A stretch of DNA of 64,000 nt from an uncultured Oscillospiraceae bacterium (GTDB taxonomy: Bacteria > Bacillota > Clostridia > Oscillospirales > Oscillospiraceae): contig CATLAL010000002.1 in the NCBI GenBank assembly GCA_949878425.1, forward strand, positions 1 through 64,000, given 5' to 3'. The notes beneath the pieces were generated by a model, which searched no databases, was not told where the DNA came from, and saw nothing but the letters and a program-made list of their open reading frames with translations. Each line of letters begins with the position of its first letter. Position 1 is the first letter of the stretch. Positions 33,225 through 41,765 of the stretch are shown in pieces. The position numbers and the translations under genes are program-made.

Positions 33225-35216
33225 GTGCATAAGAAGCTGTCCCGGCTGATGCAGCCGAATCTGGCCCCCTATTTTCTGTGTCTGGTCCTGTTTATCCTGG
33301 TCACCGCCCGGGACCTGCCCTGGGTGGCGGCGGCGGAGGCGGTGGCGCTGGCGGCGCTGCTGGTCCTCTACCAGCGCCAGAGCCGTCTGCGGCGGCGCAG
33401 GGCGGCCCGCTTTATCGACGACCTCACCGGCGGCACGGACTCCGTCAGCCGCAACACCATGCTCCGCACCCCCCTGCCCGTGGCGGTGGTCCGGGTGGAG
33501 GACGGGGAGATGATCTGGGCCAACGAGGGCTTTGCCGAGCTGAGCGGCCTGGGCGACGAGGTTCTGGACGCGCGCTTTGCGGACCTCCTTCCGGGGCTGG
33601 ACCTGCGCCGGCTGGCGGAGGACGGTTCCGCCGGCGCGCCGGTGGAGCTCAACGGCCGCTCCTGCCAGGTCTACAGCGCCGCCGGCCGCACCGAGGAGCG
33701 GGCGGTCCAGGAGGCCGTGGTCACGGCCTACTTCGTGGATGTCACCGAGGCCCGGGACCTGAAGGCCCTCTACGAGGCCAGCCGCCCGGTGGTCTCCATC
33801 TTTGTTCTGGACAACTACGAGGAGCTGATGAAGGCCGGCGGCGACGCCGCCAAGAGCTCCATTCAGGCCCAGATCGACGAGCGGCTGGGCGACTGGGTCA
33901 CCGGCAACGGCGGACTGCTGCGCAAGTACAACCGGGACCGCTACCTCTTCCTCTGCGACGAGCGCTGCTTCCAGCGGATGGTGGAGGACAAATTCGCGGT
34001 GCTGGACTCCGTGCGCCAGGTGGTCAGCGAGGACGGCGTCAACGCCACCCTCTCCATCGGCGCGGGCCGGGAGTGCGGCAGCTACGAGGAGTCCTTCCGC
34101 TGGGCGGAGAAGTCCATCGAGATGGCCCTCAGCCGGGGCGGCGACCAGGCCGTGGTCAAGGACCGGCTGGACTTCCAGTTCTACGGCGGGCGGTCCAAGT
34201 CCACGGAGAAGCGGACCAAGGTGAAGTCCCGGGTGATGAGCAAGGCTCTGGGCGACCTCATCGGCGACGCGGGCCAGGTCTACGTCATGGGCCACGAGTA
34301 CGCGGATATGGACGCGGTGGGCGCGGCGGCGGGCATCTGCTGCATTGCCCGCAAGCGGGGGAAAAAGGCCCAGATCGTCATTGACCTGGAGGGCAACAAC
34401 GCCCGGCCCATGGTCCGCAAGCTCAGCAGCCTGCCGGAGTACGAGGGGGTCTTTGTCAGCGGGCCGGACGCCTTTCTCCACGCACAGCCCGGGGCGCTGC
34501 TGGTGGTGGTGGACACCACCCGCCCGGACATGGTGGAGAGCCGCCAGCTGCTGGACGCCTGCAACCGGGTGGCGGTGATCGACCACCACCGCCGGGCCTC
34601 CACTTACATTGAAAACGCCGCGCTGAACTTCCACGAGCCCTACGCCTCCTCCGCCTCGGAGCTGGTGACGGAGCTGCTGCAATACCTGGTGGAGCCCCAG
34701 GACCTGCTCCAGGAGGAGGCGGGGGCCCTGCTGGCGGGCATTGTGCTGGACACCAAAAATTTCATGATGCGCACCGGCGGGCGGACCTTCGAGGCCGCGG
34801 CCTACCTGCGCCGGGCCGGCGCGGACACGGCGGAGGTCCGCCGCTACTTCCAGAGCGACCTGCCCAGCATGATCCAGCGCTACGACATCATCCGCACCGC
34901 CAAGATGGTCCACGGCGACATTGCTGTGGCCGTGGCGGAGAAGGAGGTCCCCCGGGTGACCGCCGCCAAGGCGGCGGACGACCTGATGGGCCTGGAGGGC
35001 GTCCAGGCGTCCGTTGTGCTCTACCGCCAGGGCGACGGGGTGTCCATGTCCGGCCGCTCCCAGGGGGAGATCAACGTGCAGCTGATTCTGGAGCCCCTGG
35101 GCGGCGGAGGCAACTCCACCGCCGCCGGCGGGCATGTGATGGAGAGCTCCCCGGAGACCGTATACCGGCGCCTGCTGGCCTCCATTGACGCCTATTATGA
35201 GCAGCTGCCAACCTGA
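33225..35216 (+). CDS. gdpP: Cyclic-di-AMP phosphodiesterase GdpP
   Basis: A 663-residue membrane protein with two N-terminal helices (about residues 12-50), a degenerate PAS domain, a degenerate GGDEF domain (about 170-300) and DHH/DHHA1 phosphodiesterase domains. Metal motifs are [17 protein letters not shown] and DHHRR. It hydrolyses the second messenger c-di-AMP. GTG 33225 follows GGGAG. Longer upstream frames lack a site. The DHHA1 motif reads [10 protein letters not shown], with Asn where His is usual. It leads the conserved gdpP-rplI-dnaB cluster. Confidence 0.92.
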   Translation: MHKKLSRLMQPNLAPYFLCLVLFILVTARDLPWVAAAEAVALAALLVLYQRQSRLRRRRAARFIDDLTGGTDSVSRNTMLRTPLPVAVVRVEDGEMIWANEGFAELSGLGDEVLDARFADLLPGLDLRRLAEDGSAGAPVELNGRSCQVYSAAGRTEERAVQEAVVTAYFVDVTEARDLKALYEASRPVVSIFVLDNYEELMKAGGDAAKSSIQAQIDERLGDWVTGNGGLLRKYNRDRYLFLCDERCFQRMVEDKFAVLDSVRQVVSEDGVNATLSIGAGRECGSYEESFRWAEKSIEMALSRGGDQAVVKDRLDFQFYGGRSKSTEKRTKVKSRVMSKALGDLIGDAGQVYVMGHEYADMDAVGAAAGICCIARKRGKKAQIVIDLEGNNARPMVRKLSSLPEYEGVFVSGPDAFLHAQPGALLVVVDTTRPDMVESRQLLDACNRVAVIDHHRRASTYIENAALNFHEPYASSASELVTELLQYLVEPQDLLQEEAGALLAGIVLDTKNFMMRTGGRTFEAAAYLRRAGADTAEVRRYFQSDLPSMIQRYDIIRTAKMVHGDIAVAVAEKEVPRVTAAKAADDLMGLEGVQASVVLYRQGDGVSMSGRSQGEINVQLILEPLGGGGNSTAAGGHVMESSPETVYRRLLASIDAYYEQLPT

Positions 35217-35275
35217 TTTATCCTTGTTTTTATTTTATTATAACGGAAATTCTATCATACTTGGAGGATTTTAGC

Positions 35276-35725
35276 ATGAAAGTGATTTTACAGCAGGACG
35301 TGCGGGGCCAGGGCAAGAAGGGCCAGCTCATCGAGGCGGCGGACGGCTATGCCCGCAACTACCTCTTCCCCCGCAAGCTGGCCGTGCCCGCCACGGCGGA
35401 CGCCATGAATACCATGAAGCTGAAGGAGAAGGCCAAGAAGGCCGAGGACGCCCGGCTGAAGGCGGAGGCGGAGGCTGTAGCGGAGCGGCTGAAGAACGCC
35501 CCCGTCAAGGTGACCGCCCGGGCCGGGGCCAACGGCAAGCTTTTCGGGGCCGTCACCAGCAAGGAGGTCTCCGACGCCCTCCAGACCCAGCACGGCATTG
35601 ACCTGGCCAAGCAGAAGATCGTCATGGACGAGCCCATTAAGGCCTACGGCAGCTACGAGCTGAAGGCCAAGCTGGGCTATGAGGTCTCCGGGACCATCTA
35701 TGTCATGGTAGTGGAGGAGAGGTAA
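35276..35725 (+). CDS. rplI: Ribosomal protein bL9
   Basis: 149 residues, the full length for bL9. The N-terminal rRNA-binding domain is [17 protein letters not shown] and [13 protein letters not shown], with a long connecting helix and the C-terminal domain. ATG 35276 is preceded by TTGGAGG. It lies 59 bases after gdpP. Confidence 0.95.
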   Translation: MKVILQQDVRGQGKKGQLIEAADGYARNYLFPRKLAVPATADAMNTMKLKEKAKKAEDARLKAEAEAVAERLKNAPVKVTARAGANGKLFGAVTSKEVSDALQTQHGIDLAKQKIVMDEPIKAYGSYELKAKLGYEVSGTIYVMVVEER

Positions 35726-35727
35726 GC

Positions 35728-35795
35728 CGGGGCCCGGGGGTGCGTACCCCCCGGAGCAGCCGGGCAGATAGGCGCTGCCCGGTGGCGGTGTGAGC
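35728..35795 (+). other. Two GC-rich hairpins between rplI and dnaB
   Basis: CCGGGGCCCGGGGG/CCCCCCGG and GCCGGGCAG/CTGCCCGGTGGC can pair. No T-tract follows, so a pausing or processing role is more likely than full termination. Confidence 0.4.
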
Positions 35796-35857
35796 CCCAG
35801 ATGCTATCGAATCGATAGGCACTCCCGATGAAGCGGTGATAAAAAGGAGGTACCGCC

Positions 35858-37213
35858 ATGCCCTATGACGATGAACTGACCTCCCGGGCCATGCCCCACT
35901 CTCTGGAGGCGGAGCAGGCCGCCCTGGGCGCCATGCTCATTGACGCCGGGTGCATTAAGGACGTCATGGACAAGCTCCAGCCGGAGGACTTCTACATCAA
36001 GCAGAACCGGGACGTTTTTGAGACCATCTACACCATGTTCAGCTACTCCAAGCCCATCGACGGCGTCACGGTGGCGGAGGAGATGCAGAAAAACGGCTCC
36101 TACGACGAAAATACCACCCGCAGCTACCTGGCCCAGCTGATGGAGCTGACCCCCACCAGCGCCAATGTGATGGAGTATGTGGGCATTATCCGGGACAAGG
36201 CCCTGCTGCGGGGCCTGGCCAAGGCCGCGGGGGAGATCACCGCCCTGGTCCAGGAGGGACTGGGGGAGGCCTCGTCCATTCTGGAGGCGGCGGAACAGAA
36301 GGTCTACGCCATCCGTCGGGGCCGGAGCGCCCAGGAGCTGGTGCCGGTATCCCAGCTTATCAAGCCTTTTCTGGACCAGCTTAACGATCTGGCCTCCGGC
36401 AAGACCGGCCTGCCCGGCCTGCCCAGCGGCTTCTCCGCCGTGGACCAGAAGATCCACGGCCTCAACCGTTCAGACCTCATCCTCCTGGCCGCCCGGCCCG
36501 GCGTGGGCAAGAGCTCCCTGGCCATGAACATGGCCCTGAACGTGGCCAAGCAGACGGGAAAGACCGTGGCCGTGTTCTCCCTGGAGATGAGCCGGGAGCA
36601 GCTTCTGGTGCGTCTGATGGCTTCGGAGTCCCTGGTGGAGCTGACCAAGCTCTCCACCGGGCGGCTGAGCGCCTCCGACTGGGGCAAGCTGACCCAGGCC
36701 GCCCGCACCCTGCGGCAGACCGACATCCGCATTGACGACAACCCCATGCTCACCGCCGCGGACATGAACGCCAAGTGCCGCCGCCTGGACAATCTGGGCC
36801 TGGTGGTGGTGGACTATCTCCAGCTCATGAGCTCCTCCGGCGGCAAGAGCTACGCCGGCGAGAACCGCCAGCAGGCGGTCAGCGACATCTCCCGCATGCT
36901 GAAAATTATGGCCAAGGAGCTGAATGTGCCGGTGATCTGCCTCAGCCAGCTCTCCCGCGCCAACGAGAAGCGGGAGGACAAGCGGCCCATGCTCTCCGAT
37001 CTGCGGGACTCCGGCGCCATCGAGCAGGACGCGGACATTGTCCTGTTCCTCTACCGGGAGGACTACTACCGGGAGGACACGGAGAATAAGAACATCGCAG
37101 AGTGCATTGTGGCCAAAAACCGCCACGGCGAGACCGGGAAGGTACCCCTGCGCTGGACGCCGGAGTATACCACCTTCAGCACCGTGGAAATGCGCTTTGA
37201 CGAGGACGGCTGA
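35858..37213 (+). CDS. dnaB: Replicative DNA helicase DnaB
   Basis: A 451-residue hexameric replicative helicase. The N-terminal domain (PHSLEAEQAALGAMLID) and linker lead to a RecA-like core with Walker A ARPGVGKSSLAMN, Walker B LVVVDYLQLM, the QLSRANEKR segment and the arginine finger near LRDSGAIEQDAD. AAAGGAGG lies before the ATG. The order after gdpP and rplI is the conserved Firmicute arrangement. Confidence 0.96.
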   Translation: MPYDDELTSRAMPHSLEAEQAALGAMLIDAGCIKDVMDKLQPEDFYIKQNRDVFETIYTMFSYSKPIDGVTVAEEMQKNGSYDENTTRSYLAQLMELTPTSANVMEYVGIIRDKALLRGLAKAAGEITALVQEGLGEASSILEAAEQKVYAIRRGRSAQELVPVSQLIKPFLDQLNDLASGKTGLPGLPSGFSAVDQKIHGLNRSDLILLAARPGVGKSSLAMNMALNVAKQTGKTVAVFSLEMSREQLLVRLMASESLVELTKLSTGRLSASDWGKLTQAARTLRQTDIRIDDNPMLTAADMNAKCRRLDNLGLVVVDYLQLMSSSGGKSYAGENRQQAVSDISRMLKIMAKELNVPVICLSQLSRANEKREDKRPMLSDLRDSGAIEQDADIVLFLYREDYYREDTENKNIAECIVAKNRHGETGKVPLRWTPEYTTFSTVEMRFDEDG

Positions 37214-37237
37214 CAATGAATAGCCGGAGGCAGGGTA

Positions 37238-37750
37238 TTGCTTATGAAAATAAATGTGATAAATTTGCCGACGGTTACTGTTATTGGTAAGGAAGGTCTG
37301 TGTACTACAGGAAAAAATATTGTTCAACAGTTATGGCAAGAGGCCAATTCTCATTTTAATGAGGTGGCCGCGCTTGGAATGAAAAACTCAGACGGGTCAT
37401 ATGTTGGATTTTGGGGAGCCATGAGTGATGAGAGTATGTCTTTTCGCCCATGGACGCATCAGTTTACAAGAGGATTATACCTTGCGGGTGTTGAAGCCCA
37501 TGCTGATGCAATCGCGCCTGAAGGATGGACTAAATGGGTTATGCCAGCGCGAAGCTATATTGTTGTGGACGTTGAACCAAACAGATATGGCGAAATATTT
37601 GACGAGGTAATACATCATACGATTTCTGAAAAAGGGATGAAGCTCGCGGGGGCAGTGTGTGATTATACTGAGCCCGCGACAGGAAAAAGCAAGCTGTTTT
37701 TCCCTGTTGAACCGGTAGCCAGGACACAAGAAACAGGGAGTCCAGACTGA
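37238..37750 (+). CDS. GyrI-like/effector-binding-domain protein, AT-rich
   Basis: A 170-residue protein whose layout (MKINVINLPTVTVIGKEGLC; an FWGAMSD segment; WVMPARSYIVVDVE; a C-terminal FFPVEP strand) fits the GyrI-like small-molecule-binding (AraC effector-binding) fold. No DNA-binding domain is attached. TTG 37238 has GGAGG seven bases upstream, and ATG 37244 is the alternative. Codon use is clearly more A+T-rich than in dnaB, and a MITE follows 30 bases later. Both point to lateral acquisition. Confidence 0.65.
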   Translation: MLMKINVINLPTVTVIGKEGLCTTGKNIVQQLWQEANSHFNEVAALGMKNSDGSYVGFWGAMSDESMSFRPWTHQFTRGLYLAGVEAHADAIAPEGWTKWVMPARSYIVVDVEPNRYGEIFDEVIHHTISEKGMKLAGAVCDYTEPATGKSKLFFPVEPVARTQETGSPD

Positions 37751-37778
37751 CCCCAAGGGCCTCCGGGAGTATCAAGGC

Positions 37779-38020
37779 ATAGAGTCTGTTTGAAAACCGA
37801 CAACATACCCAACAGCGGGTCTTTTCCGCCATGCATTGCCAATTTTCCTTGCAATACATCCAGTATGTCTGCGTAGATCGCGCAATGGGCGCATCGAGCG
37901 CCCGTGCGCGATTGAATTCCACACGGCCCCTCGATGGGGCCGTTGTGGAATCGTATTGGCTTCGCCTGGCAAAAAATCCCTCGCCGTTGGGCATATCGCT
38001 GGTTTTAAAACAGGCTTTAG
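37779..38020. repeat. CTAG-family MITE-like element B, copy with 76-bp insertion
   Basis: Left end AGAGTCTGTTTGAAAACC and right end (reverse complement) AAAGCCTGTTTTAAAACC. The interior matches the 9374-9535 copy (GCCATGCATTGCCA; TTGCAATACATCCAGTAT; AAAAATCCCTCGCC) except for an inserted double-hairpin module. Confidence 0.75.
37876..37951. repeat. Double-hairpin module, copy 3, with CGTA on both sides
   Basis: ATCGCGCAATGGGCGC pairs with GCGCCCGTGCGCGAT, and ATTCCACACGGCCCC with GGGGCCGTTGTGGAAT. Loops are ATCGA and TCGA. It is flanked by CGTA (37872-37875 and 37952-37955), consistent with a 4-bp target duplication. Confidence 0.75.
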
Positions 38021-38147
38021 CCCCCTTGCGGGGCGGCGGTGTCGATGTTCTCCTGCAAGCTGACAAACCCAACTTGCCGCGCTGACAGGTCTGACACGGT
38101 GGAAAGCAGGCCGCGGGTGTTCCGGGCAATACGGGAGGGGCCGTCCC
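38017..38147 (-). pseudogene. Serine resolvase/invertase fragment
   Basis: Minus-strand frame of about 42 codons reading SRIARNTRGLLSTVSDL and then GFVSLQENIDTAAPQG, the mid part of the catalytic domain of Tn3-type resolvases. Both ends are gone and the 3' end runs into the MITE B boundary. Confidence 0.6.
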
Positions 38148-38238
38148 ACAGTGGGAAATAAATTTTGAAAATTCTTTATTTGTTCACAATTATCCGCTAT
38201 ACTGGGGGAAAAACCTATCTGGAATCGAGGTCGTCTCC

Positions 38239-38667
38239 ATGCGGAATTTCTTTTACAGGATCACAAGCGCCATGGCGCGCTTCATGTATGGGCGCAACGG
38301 TACCGACCAGCTGAACCTGGCGCTGCTGGTTGTCTACCTCATCATCTGTGTGCTGCAAATGGTCCTTGCCCGGATCAAGGCGGCCATGGTTATCCTGAAC
38401 CTGCTGGCCATCGCGCTGGCGGCGCTGGTGCTGTTTCGCGTCTTTTCCCGGAACCTGGCCAGGCGGCGGGCGGAAAACGCCCGGTTCCTCAGCTGGTGGA
38501 CCCCGCTGAAAAACCGGGCCGCCGGAGCCAGACAGCGCCGTCAAGACAAGGAGCACAAGTATTTTACCTGCGATGGCTGCAAGACCATCTGCCGGGTGCC
38601 GGCGGGCAAGGGCAAGATTGAAATTACCTGTCCCAAGTGCGGTAGAAAGATCATAGGGAAGAGCTGA
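38239..38667 (+). CDS. Small membrane protein with C-terminal zinc ribbon
   Basis: 142 residues: a short amphipathic start, two membrane helices (NLALLVVYLIICVLQMVL; AAMVILNLLAIALAALVLF), a basic cytoplasmic linker, and a zinc ribbon (CDGCKTICRVPAGKGK, CPKCGRKI) with four Cys. This family recurs in Clostridia with no assigned role. It is monocistronic. Confidence 0.75.
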   Translation: MRNFFYRITSAMARFMYGRNGTDQLNLALLVVYLIICVLQMVLARIKAAMVILNLLAIALAALVLFRVFSRNLARRRAENARFLSWWTPLKNRAAGARQRRQDKEHKYFTCDGCKTICRVPAGKGKIEITCPKCGRKIIGKS

Positions 38668-38739
38668 TGCCTGTCGTTGGCAGACGGACGGAGAGGGGGC
38701 CGGACCGGGAGGTCAGGCCCCCTCCCGTTGTCCCTGCGC

Positions 38740-38906
38740 CTAGGGTCTGTTCACATAAGAGAAAGGAGGGGATTTTTGAGGAAATTTTTGCCGTAAGCAA
38801 GGCAAAAATTTGCAGGCGTACTGTCGTACGTCAAAACTTTTTAACGCGGCAGACGGCAAAATTGACTGAAAAGGCCCGCGTTTCGCCCTATGTGAACAGA
38901 CCCTAG
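38740..38906. repeat. 167-bp MITE with perfect 18-bp terminal inverted repeats
   Basis: CTAGGGTCTGTTCACATA (38740-38757) and its exact reverse complement (38889-38906). The boundary CTAG fits an IS5-like YTAR target. The interior is non-coding and contains the palindrome CGTACTGTCGTACG and A/T-rich stretches. Confidence 0.85.
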
Positions 38907-39078
38907 AATTGGACGAGGATTGGAGCAAAGGCTTTGATGTCACTCTGGACGATCCCCGCCATCGAAAAAAGTGGTCGCTTTTTACGCGGAGATATGACCT
39001 GGAAGGTCACGATCCAGAGCTTGACTGGGCGGTGCGTGTCCAAAACCCTTGCGCCGCAATGCTTACCCAGCGGCATCT

Positions 39079-39246
39079 TTTTTATGTACAGCAGGAAAAC
39101 CAGCCGGTTTTCCTGCGGGGTGGACTCCCGCTTCTTGGATTTGCAGCTTTCCGTGGCGGTCTTGCTGCGGACTGTCCAGCCCATATATTCTTCTTTTTTG
39201 AGGATTTGGATAAGCGCGGCGGCGGCCCATTTGTAGGGGTCTGCGC
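39079..39246 (-). pseudogene. Serine recombinase domain fragment
   Basis: The frame reads ADPYKWAAAALIQILKKEEY, MGWTV and CKSKKRESTPQENRLVF, the recombinase domain of a large serine recombinase. No catalytic or zinc part remains. It continues directly from the CAP-domain fragment in the same frame. 38907-39078 shows nothing recognisable. Confidence 0.65.
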
Positions 39247-39303
39247 CCGATGCGCCCATGCTCATCCGCTCCCCGGTGGCCCTCCAATGGGCGGCGGGAG
39301 TGA

Positions 39304-39547
39304 GTATCCTTTGGGCGGCGTTCATTAAGGCCTCGTTGACCGGCAGCTCCGGCACCCCGTTGCCTTTTCGGGTCCGGTTGATGAGCCGGACCATCTCCTG
39401 CCGTATCTTCAGGCTGTCTGCCAGGCCGGCGCTGTCCCCGCTGTCGGGAGCTTCCGGCGTGGCGGAGACTGCGGAGCCAGCCGTGGAACACGTGGAAGCA
39501 CTGCTTTCAAAGAGTGCCGGAGAGCAAATGAAACAGAGCAGAAACAG
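39304..39547 (-). pseudogene. CAP/SCP-domain secreted protein fragment
   Basis: The frame runs from a stop at about 39550. It shows a hydrophobic signal-like start (LFLLCFICSPALF), a Ser/Thr/Pro linker, then EMVRLINRTRKGNGVPELPV and NEALMNAAQ, the first helix of the CAP/SCP domain. There is no start codon, and the domain is cut where recombinase sequence takes over. Confidence 0.6.
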
Positions 39548-39625
39548 CTATAACCTATCAGAATTTGTCCAAAAAATCTTTGCAGACCTCTTTGTAGAAA
39601 AAGTATCACTATATTGCCGCGAAAC

Positions 39626-39667
39626 AGCAGCAGGCCTCCAGGAAAGTCTCCCTGGAGGCCTGCTGCT
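39626..39667 (-). terminator. Terminator downstream of hflX
   Basis: A perfect 17-bp stem (AGCAGCAGGCCTCCAGG with its complement), loop of 8. On the minus strand GTTTCGCGG follows. Confidence 0.65.
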
Positions 39668-39703
39668 TGGACCGGCAGCCGTTTGGCGCCGAAAGCGGTG
39701 CTC

Positions 39704-41011
39704 TCAAGAAAAAGGATCGGGCTCCGTCCAGCCCTCGATATAGGGCTTCACAATTCCGATGGCCTTGGGGTTGCACACGGCCACGATGTCGATGGTTCCG
39801 GCGTACTCCACCGACTCCACCTTGGCGTCCCGGTACAGCGCGTCCAGAAGGCCCGCCCTGTCGTAGGGCAGGTGGACCGTCACCCGCCGAGTCCCCCTGT
39901 CCAGGATCCGGTCAATGGCCGCCAGCAGCTCCGGCAGGCCCTCCCCGGTCTTGGCGGAGATATTCACCTCCATCTGGCCGTGGGGCCGGACGTCCCCCCA
40001 GTGGAGGTCGGACTTGTTGTACACCCGGAGGCAGGGCGTCTTTTCCGCCCCCAGCTCCCGGATTAGCTGGTCCACAATCTCCGCCTGCTCCTGCCAGAGG
40101 GGGTTGGAGATGTCGATGACGTGGAGCAGCAGATCCGCGTACTCCAGCTCCTCCAGGGTGGCCTTGAAGGCGTCCACCAGCTGGTGGGGGAGCTTGCGGA
40201 TGAACCCCACCGTGTCGCTGAGGACCACGTCCATGGTGTCGCTCACGGTCAGCAGGCGGCTGGTGGTATCCAGGGTGTCGAAGAGGCGGTTGTTGGCCGG
40301 GATGCCCGCCCCGGTGAGGGCGTTGAGGAGGGTGGACTTGCCGGCGTTGGTGTAGCCCACGATGGCCGTCACGGGGATCTCGTTCTTCATGCGCCGCTGG
40401 CGCTGGGTGCCCCGGACCCGGCGGACCTCCTCCAGCTCCTCCTTCAGCTTGTCGATCTTCCGGTGGATGTGCCGCCGGTCCGTCTCCAGCTGGGTCTCGC
40501 CAGGGCCCTTGGAGCCGATGGGGCCTTTGCCGCTGGTGCCCGCCTGGCGCTCCAGGTGGGTCCACATGCCCGTGAGCCGGGGCAGCAGATACTGGTACTG
40601 GGCCAGCTCCACCTGGAGCCGCCCCTCCCTGGTCTTGGCCCGCTGGGCGAAGATGTCCAGGATGAGGGCGCTGCGGTCCAGTACCTGGACGCCCAGCTCC
40701 TCCGTCAGCACCCGGAGCTGGGAGGGGGAGAGATCGTTGTCAAAGATCACTGTGGTGGCCTCCTCATGGCGGACCAGATCCCGGATCTCCGATACCTTCC
40801 CCTCCCCGATAAAGGTGCGGGGGTCCGGCGTGGCCCGGTTTTGCAGCACGGAGGCCACAGCCTCCCCGCCGGCGGTCTCCACCAGGGCCTCCAGCTCGGC
40901 CATGGTCTCCTCGTCGGCGTTGTCCCGGCTGTCCAGCCGGGGGCTGGACAGTCCCGCCAGAACCGCCCGGTCCCGGGGCTTCTCAATGGGTTGCAGTGTG
41001 TCTTCTCTCAT
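39704..41011 (-). CDS. hflX: Ribosome-associated GTPase HflX
   Basis: A 435-residue GTPase that splits or rescues stalled ribosomes. The N-terminal HflX domain has FIGEGKVSEI and VIFDNDLSPSQLRVL, a helical linker has GPGETQLETDRR, and the G domain has G1 VGYTNAGKST, G3 DTVGFIRKLP and G4 NKSD. It is full length. A repeat element lies directly upstream. Confidence 0.94.
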   Translation of the reverse strand: MREDTLQPIEKPRDRAVLAGLSSPRLDSRDNADEETMAELEALVETAGGEAVASVLQNRATPDPRTFIGEGKVSEIRDLVRHEEATTVIFDNDLSPSQLRVLTEELGVQVLDRSALILDIFAQRAKTREGRLQVELAQYQYLLPRLTGMWTHLERQAGTSGKGPIGSKGPGETQLETDRRHIHRKIDKLKEELEEVRRVRGTQRQRRMKNEIPVTAIVGYTNAGKSTLLNALTGAGIPANNRLFDTLDTTSRLLTVSDTMDVVLSDTVGFIRKLPHQLVDAFKATLEELEYADLLLHVIDISNPLWQEQAEIVDQLIRELGAEKTPCLRVYNKSDLHWGDVRPHGQMEVNISAKTGEGLPELLAAIDRILDRGTRRVTVHLPYDRAGLLDALYRDAKVESVEYAGTIDIVAVCNPKAIGIVKPYIEGWTEPDPFS

Positions 41012-41037
41012 AGTACCTCGCGATTTTCAGGTTGTTC

Positions 41038-41110
41038 ATTCTTTTCCTTTGTGAGCAAAGAAAAAGAATCAAAAAGAAAAACTTTTTCCGCGAAACTACC
41101 GTTTCGCTTG
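41038..41110 (+). repeat. A/T-hairpin dispersed repeat (copy g)
   Basis: CATTCTTTTCCTTTGTGAG and its complement, ATCAAAAAGAAAAACTTTTT, and the hairpin GCGAAACTACCGTTTCGC. Confidence 0.75.
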
Positions 41111-41130
41111 TGATTTTAGACGCTGTTCAG

Positions 41131-41172
41131 AGAAAAAGAAACCGTGCCGCACCGCAGACCGCGGTACGGCAC
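41131..41172 (-). terminator. Terminator of rpmE
   Basis: GTGCCGCACCGC/GCGGTACGGCAC stem with GGTTTCTTTTTC following on the minus strand. Confidence 0.8.
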
Positions 41173-41185
41173 AGCTGTAATGCAA

Positions 41186-41386
41186 TCACTTCAGCCCAAA
41201 CTTCTTGTTGAACTTGGCGACGCGTCCGCCGGTATCGACCAGCTTCTGCTTGCCCGTGAAGAAGGGGTGACACTTCGAGCAGACTTCCACGCGAATGTCC
41301 TTCCTCGTGGAACCTGTCTCAATTACATTACCGCAGGCGCATTTAATCGTAGTCTGCTGATAATTGGGATGGATACCTTCCTTCAT
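41186..41386 (-). CDS. rpmE: Ribosomal protein bL31, zinc form
   Basis: 66 residues, full length for bL31: [10 protein letters not shown], zinc Cys in KCACGN and [13 protein letters not shown]. The Cys residues mark the zinc-containing form. Monocistronic with a good promoter and terminator. Confidence 0.96.
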   Translation of the reverse strand: MKEGIHPNYQQTTIKCACGNVIETGSTRKDIRVEVCSKCHPFFTGKQKLVDTGGRVAKFNKKFGLK

Positions 41387-41452
41387 TGCTCTCGTTCACC
41401 TCTTTCCTCGTGAATTGGACCCTCTGCGTCTCTTGCCGCAGAGCCGACTTTC

Positions 41453-41481
41453 AATATACCACAGCCCAGTCCGTTTTGCAA
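41453..41481 (-). promoter_or_regulatory. Promoter of rpmE
   Basis: Minus strand TTGCAA (41481-41476), 17 bases, TATATT (41458-41453). Confidence 0.65.
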
Positions 41482-41610
41482 GCTCTTTTTTGAAATTTCT
41501 CCGGAAATCCGGCAGAATCCGTGAAAGAGGGGGAGAACGCTCCGGCGGCCGCCTGGATTCTGCCCAGCCTCCAACCGGGAGAATTTCCAGATACTGCCAT
41601 GGAAAGTGCG

Positions 41611-41639
41611 TTGCGTTATGGGGAAATCTATGGTATACT
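41611..41639 (+). promoter_or_regulatory. Promoter of the secreted stalk-domain protein
   Basis: TTGCGT (41611-41616), 17 bases, TATACT (41634-41639). The leader to 41765 carries no other gene. Confidence 0.6.
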
Positions 41640-41765
41640 ATCCGCAGAACATGGCATAGAAACCATTTTGCCCGCTTCATGGGACCAGTGGCCCAGGGCG
41701 CCGGAGGAGCGGTATCCCCGCCCCGTCCTCGCGGCGGGCGGGACGGGAGAAAGGATAGATGCGCG

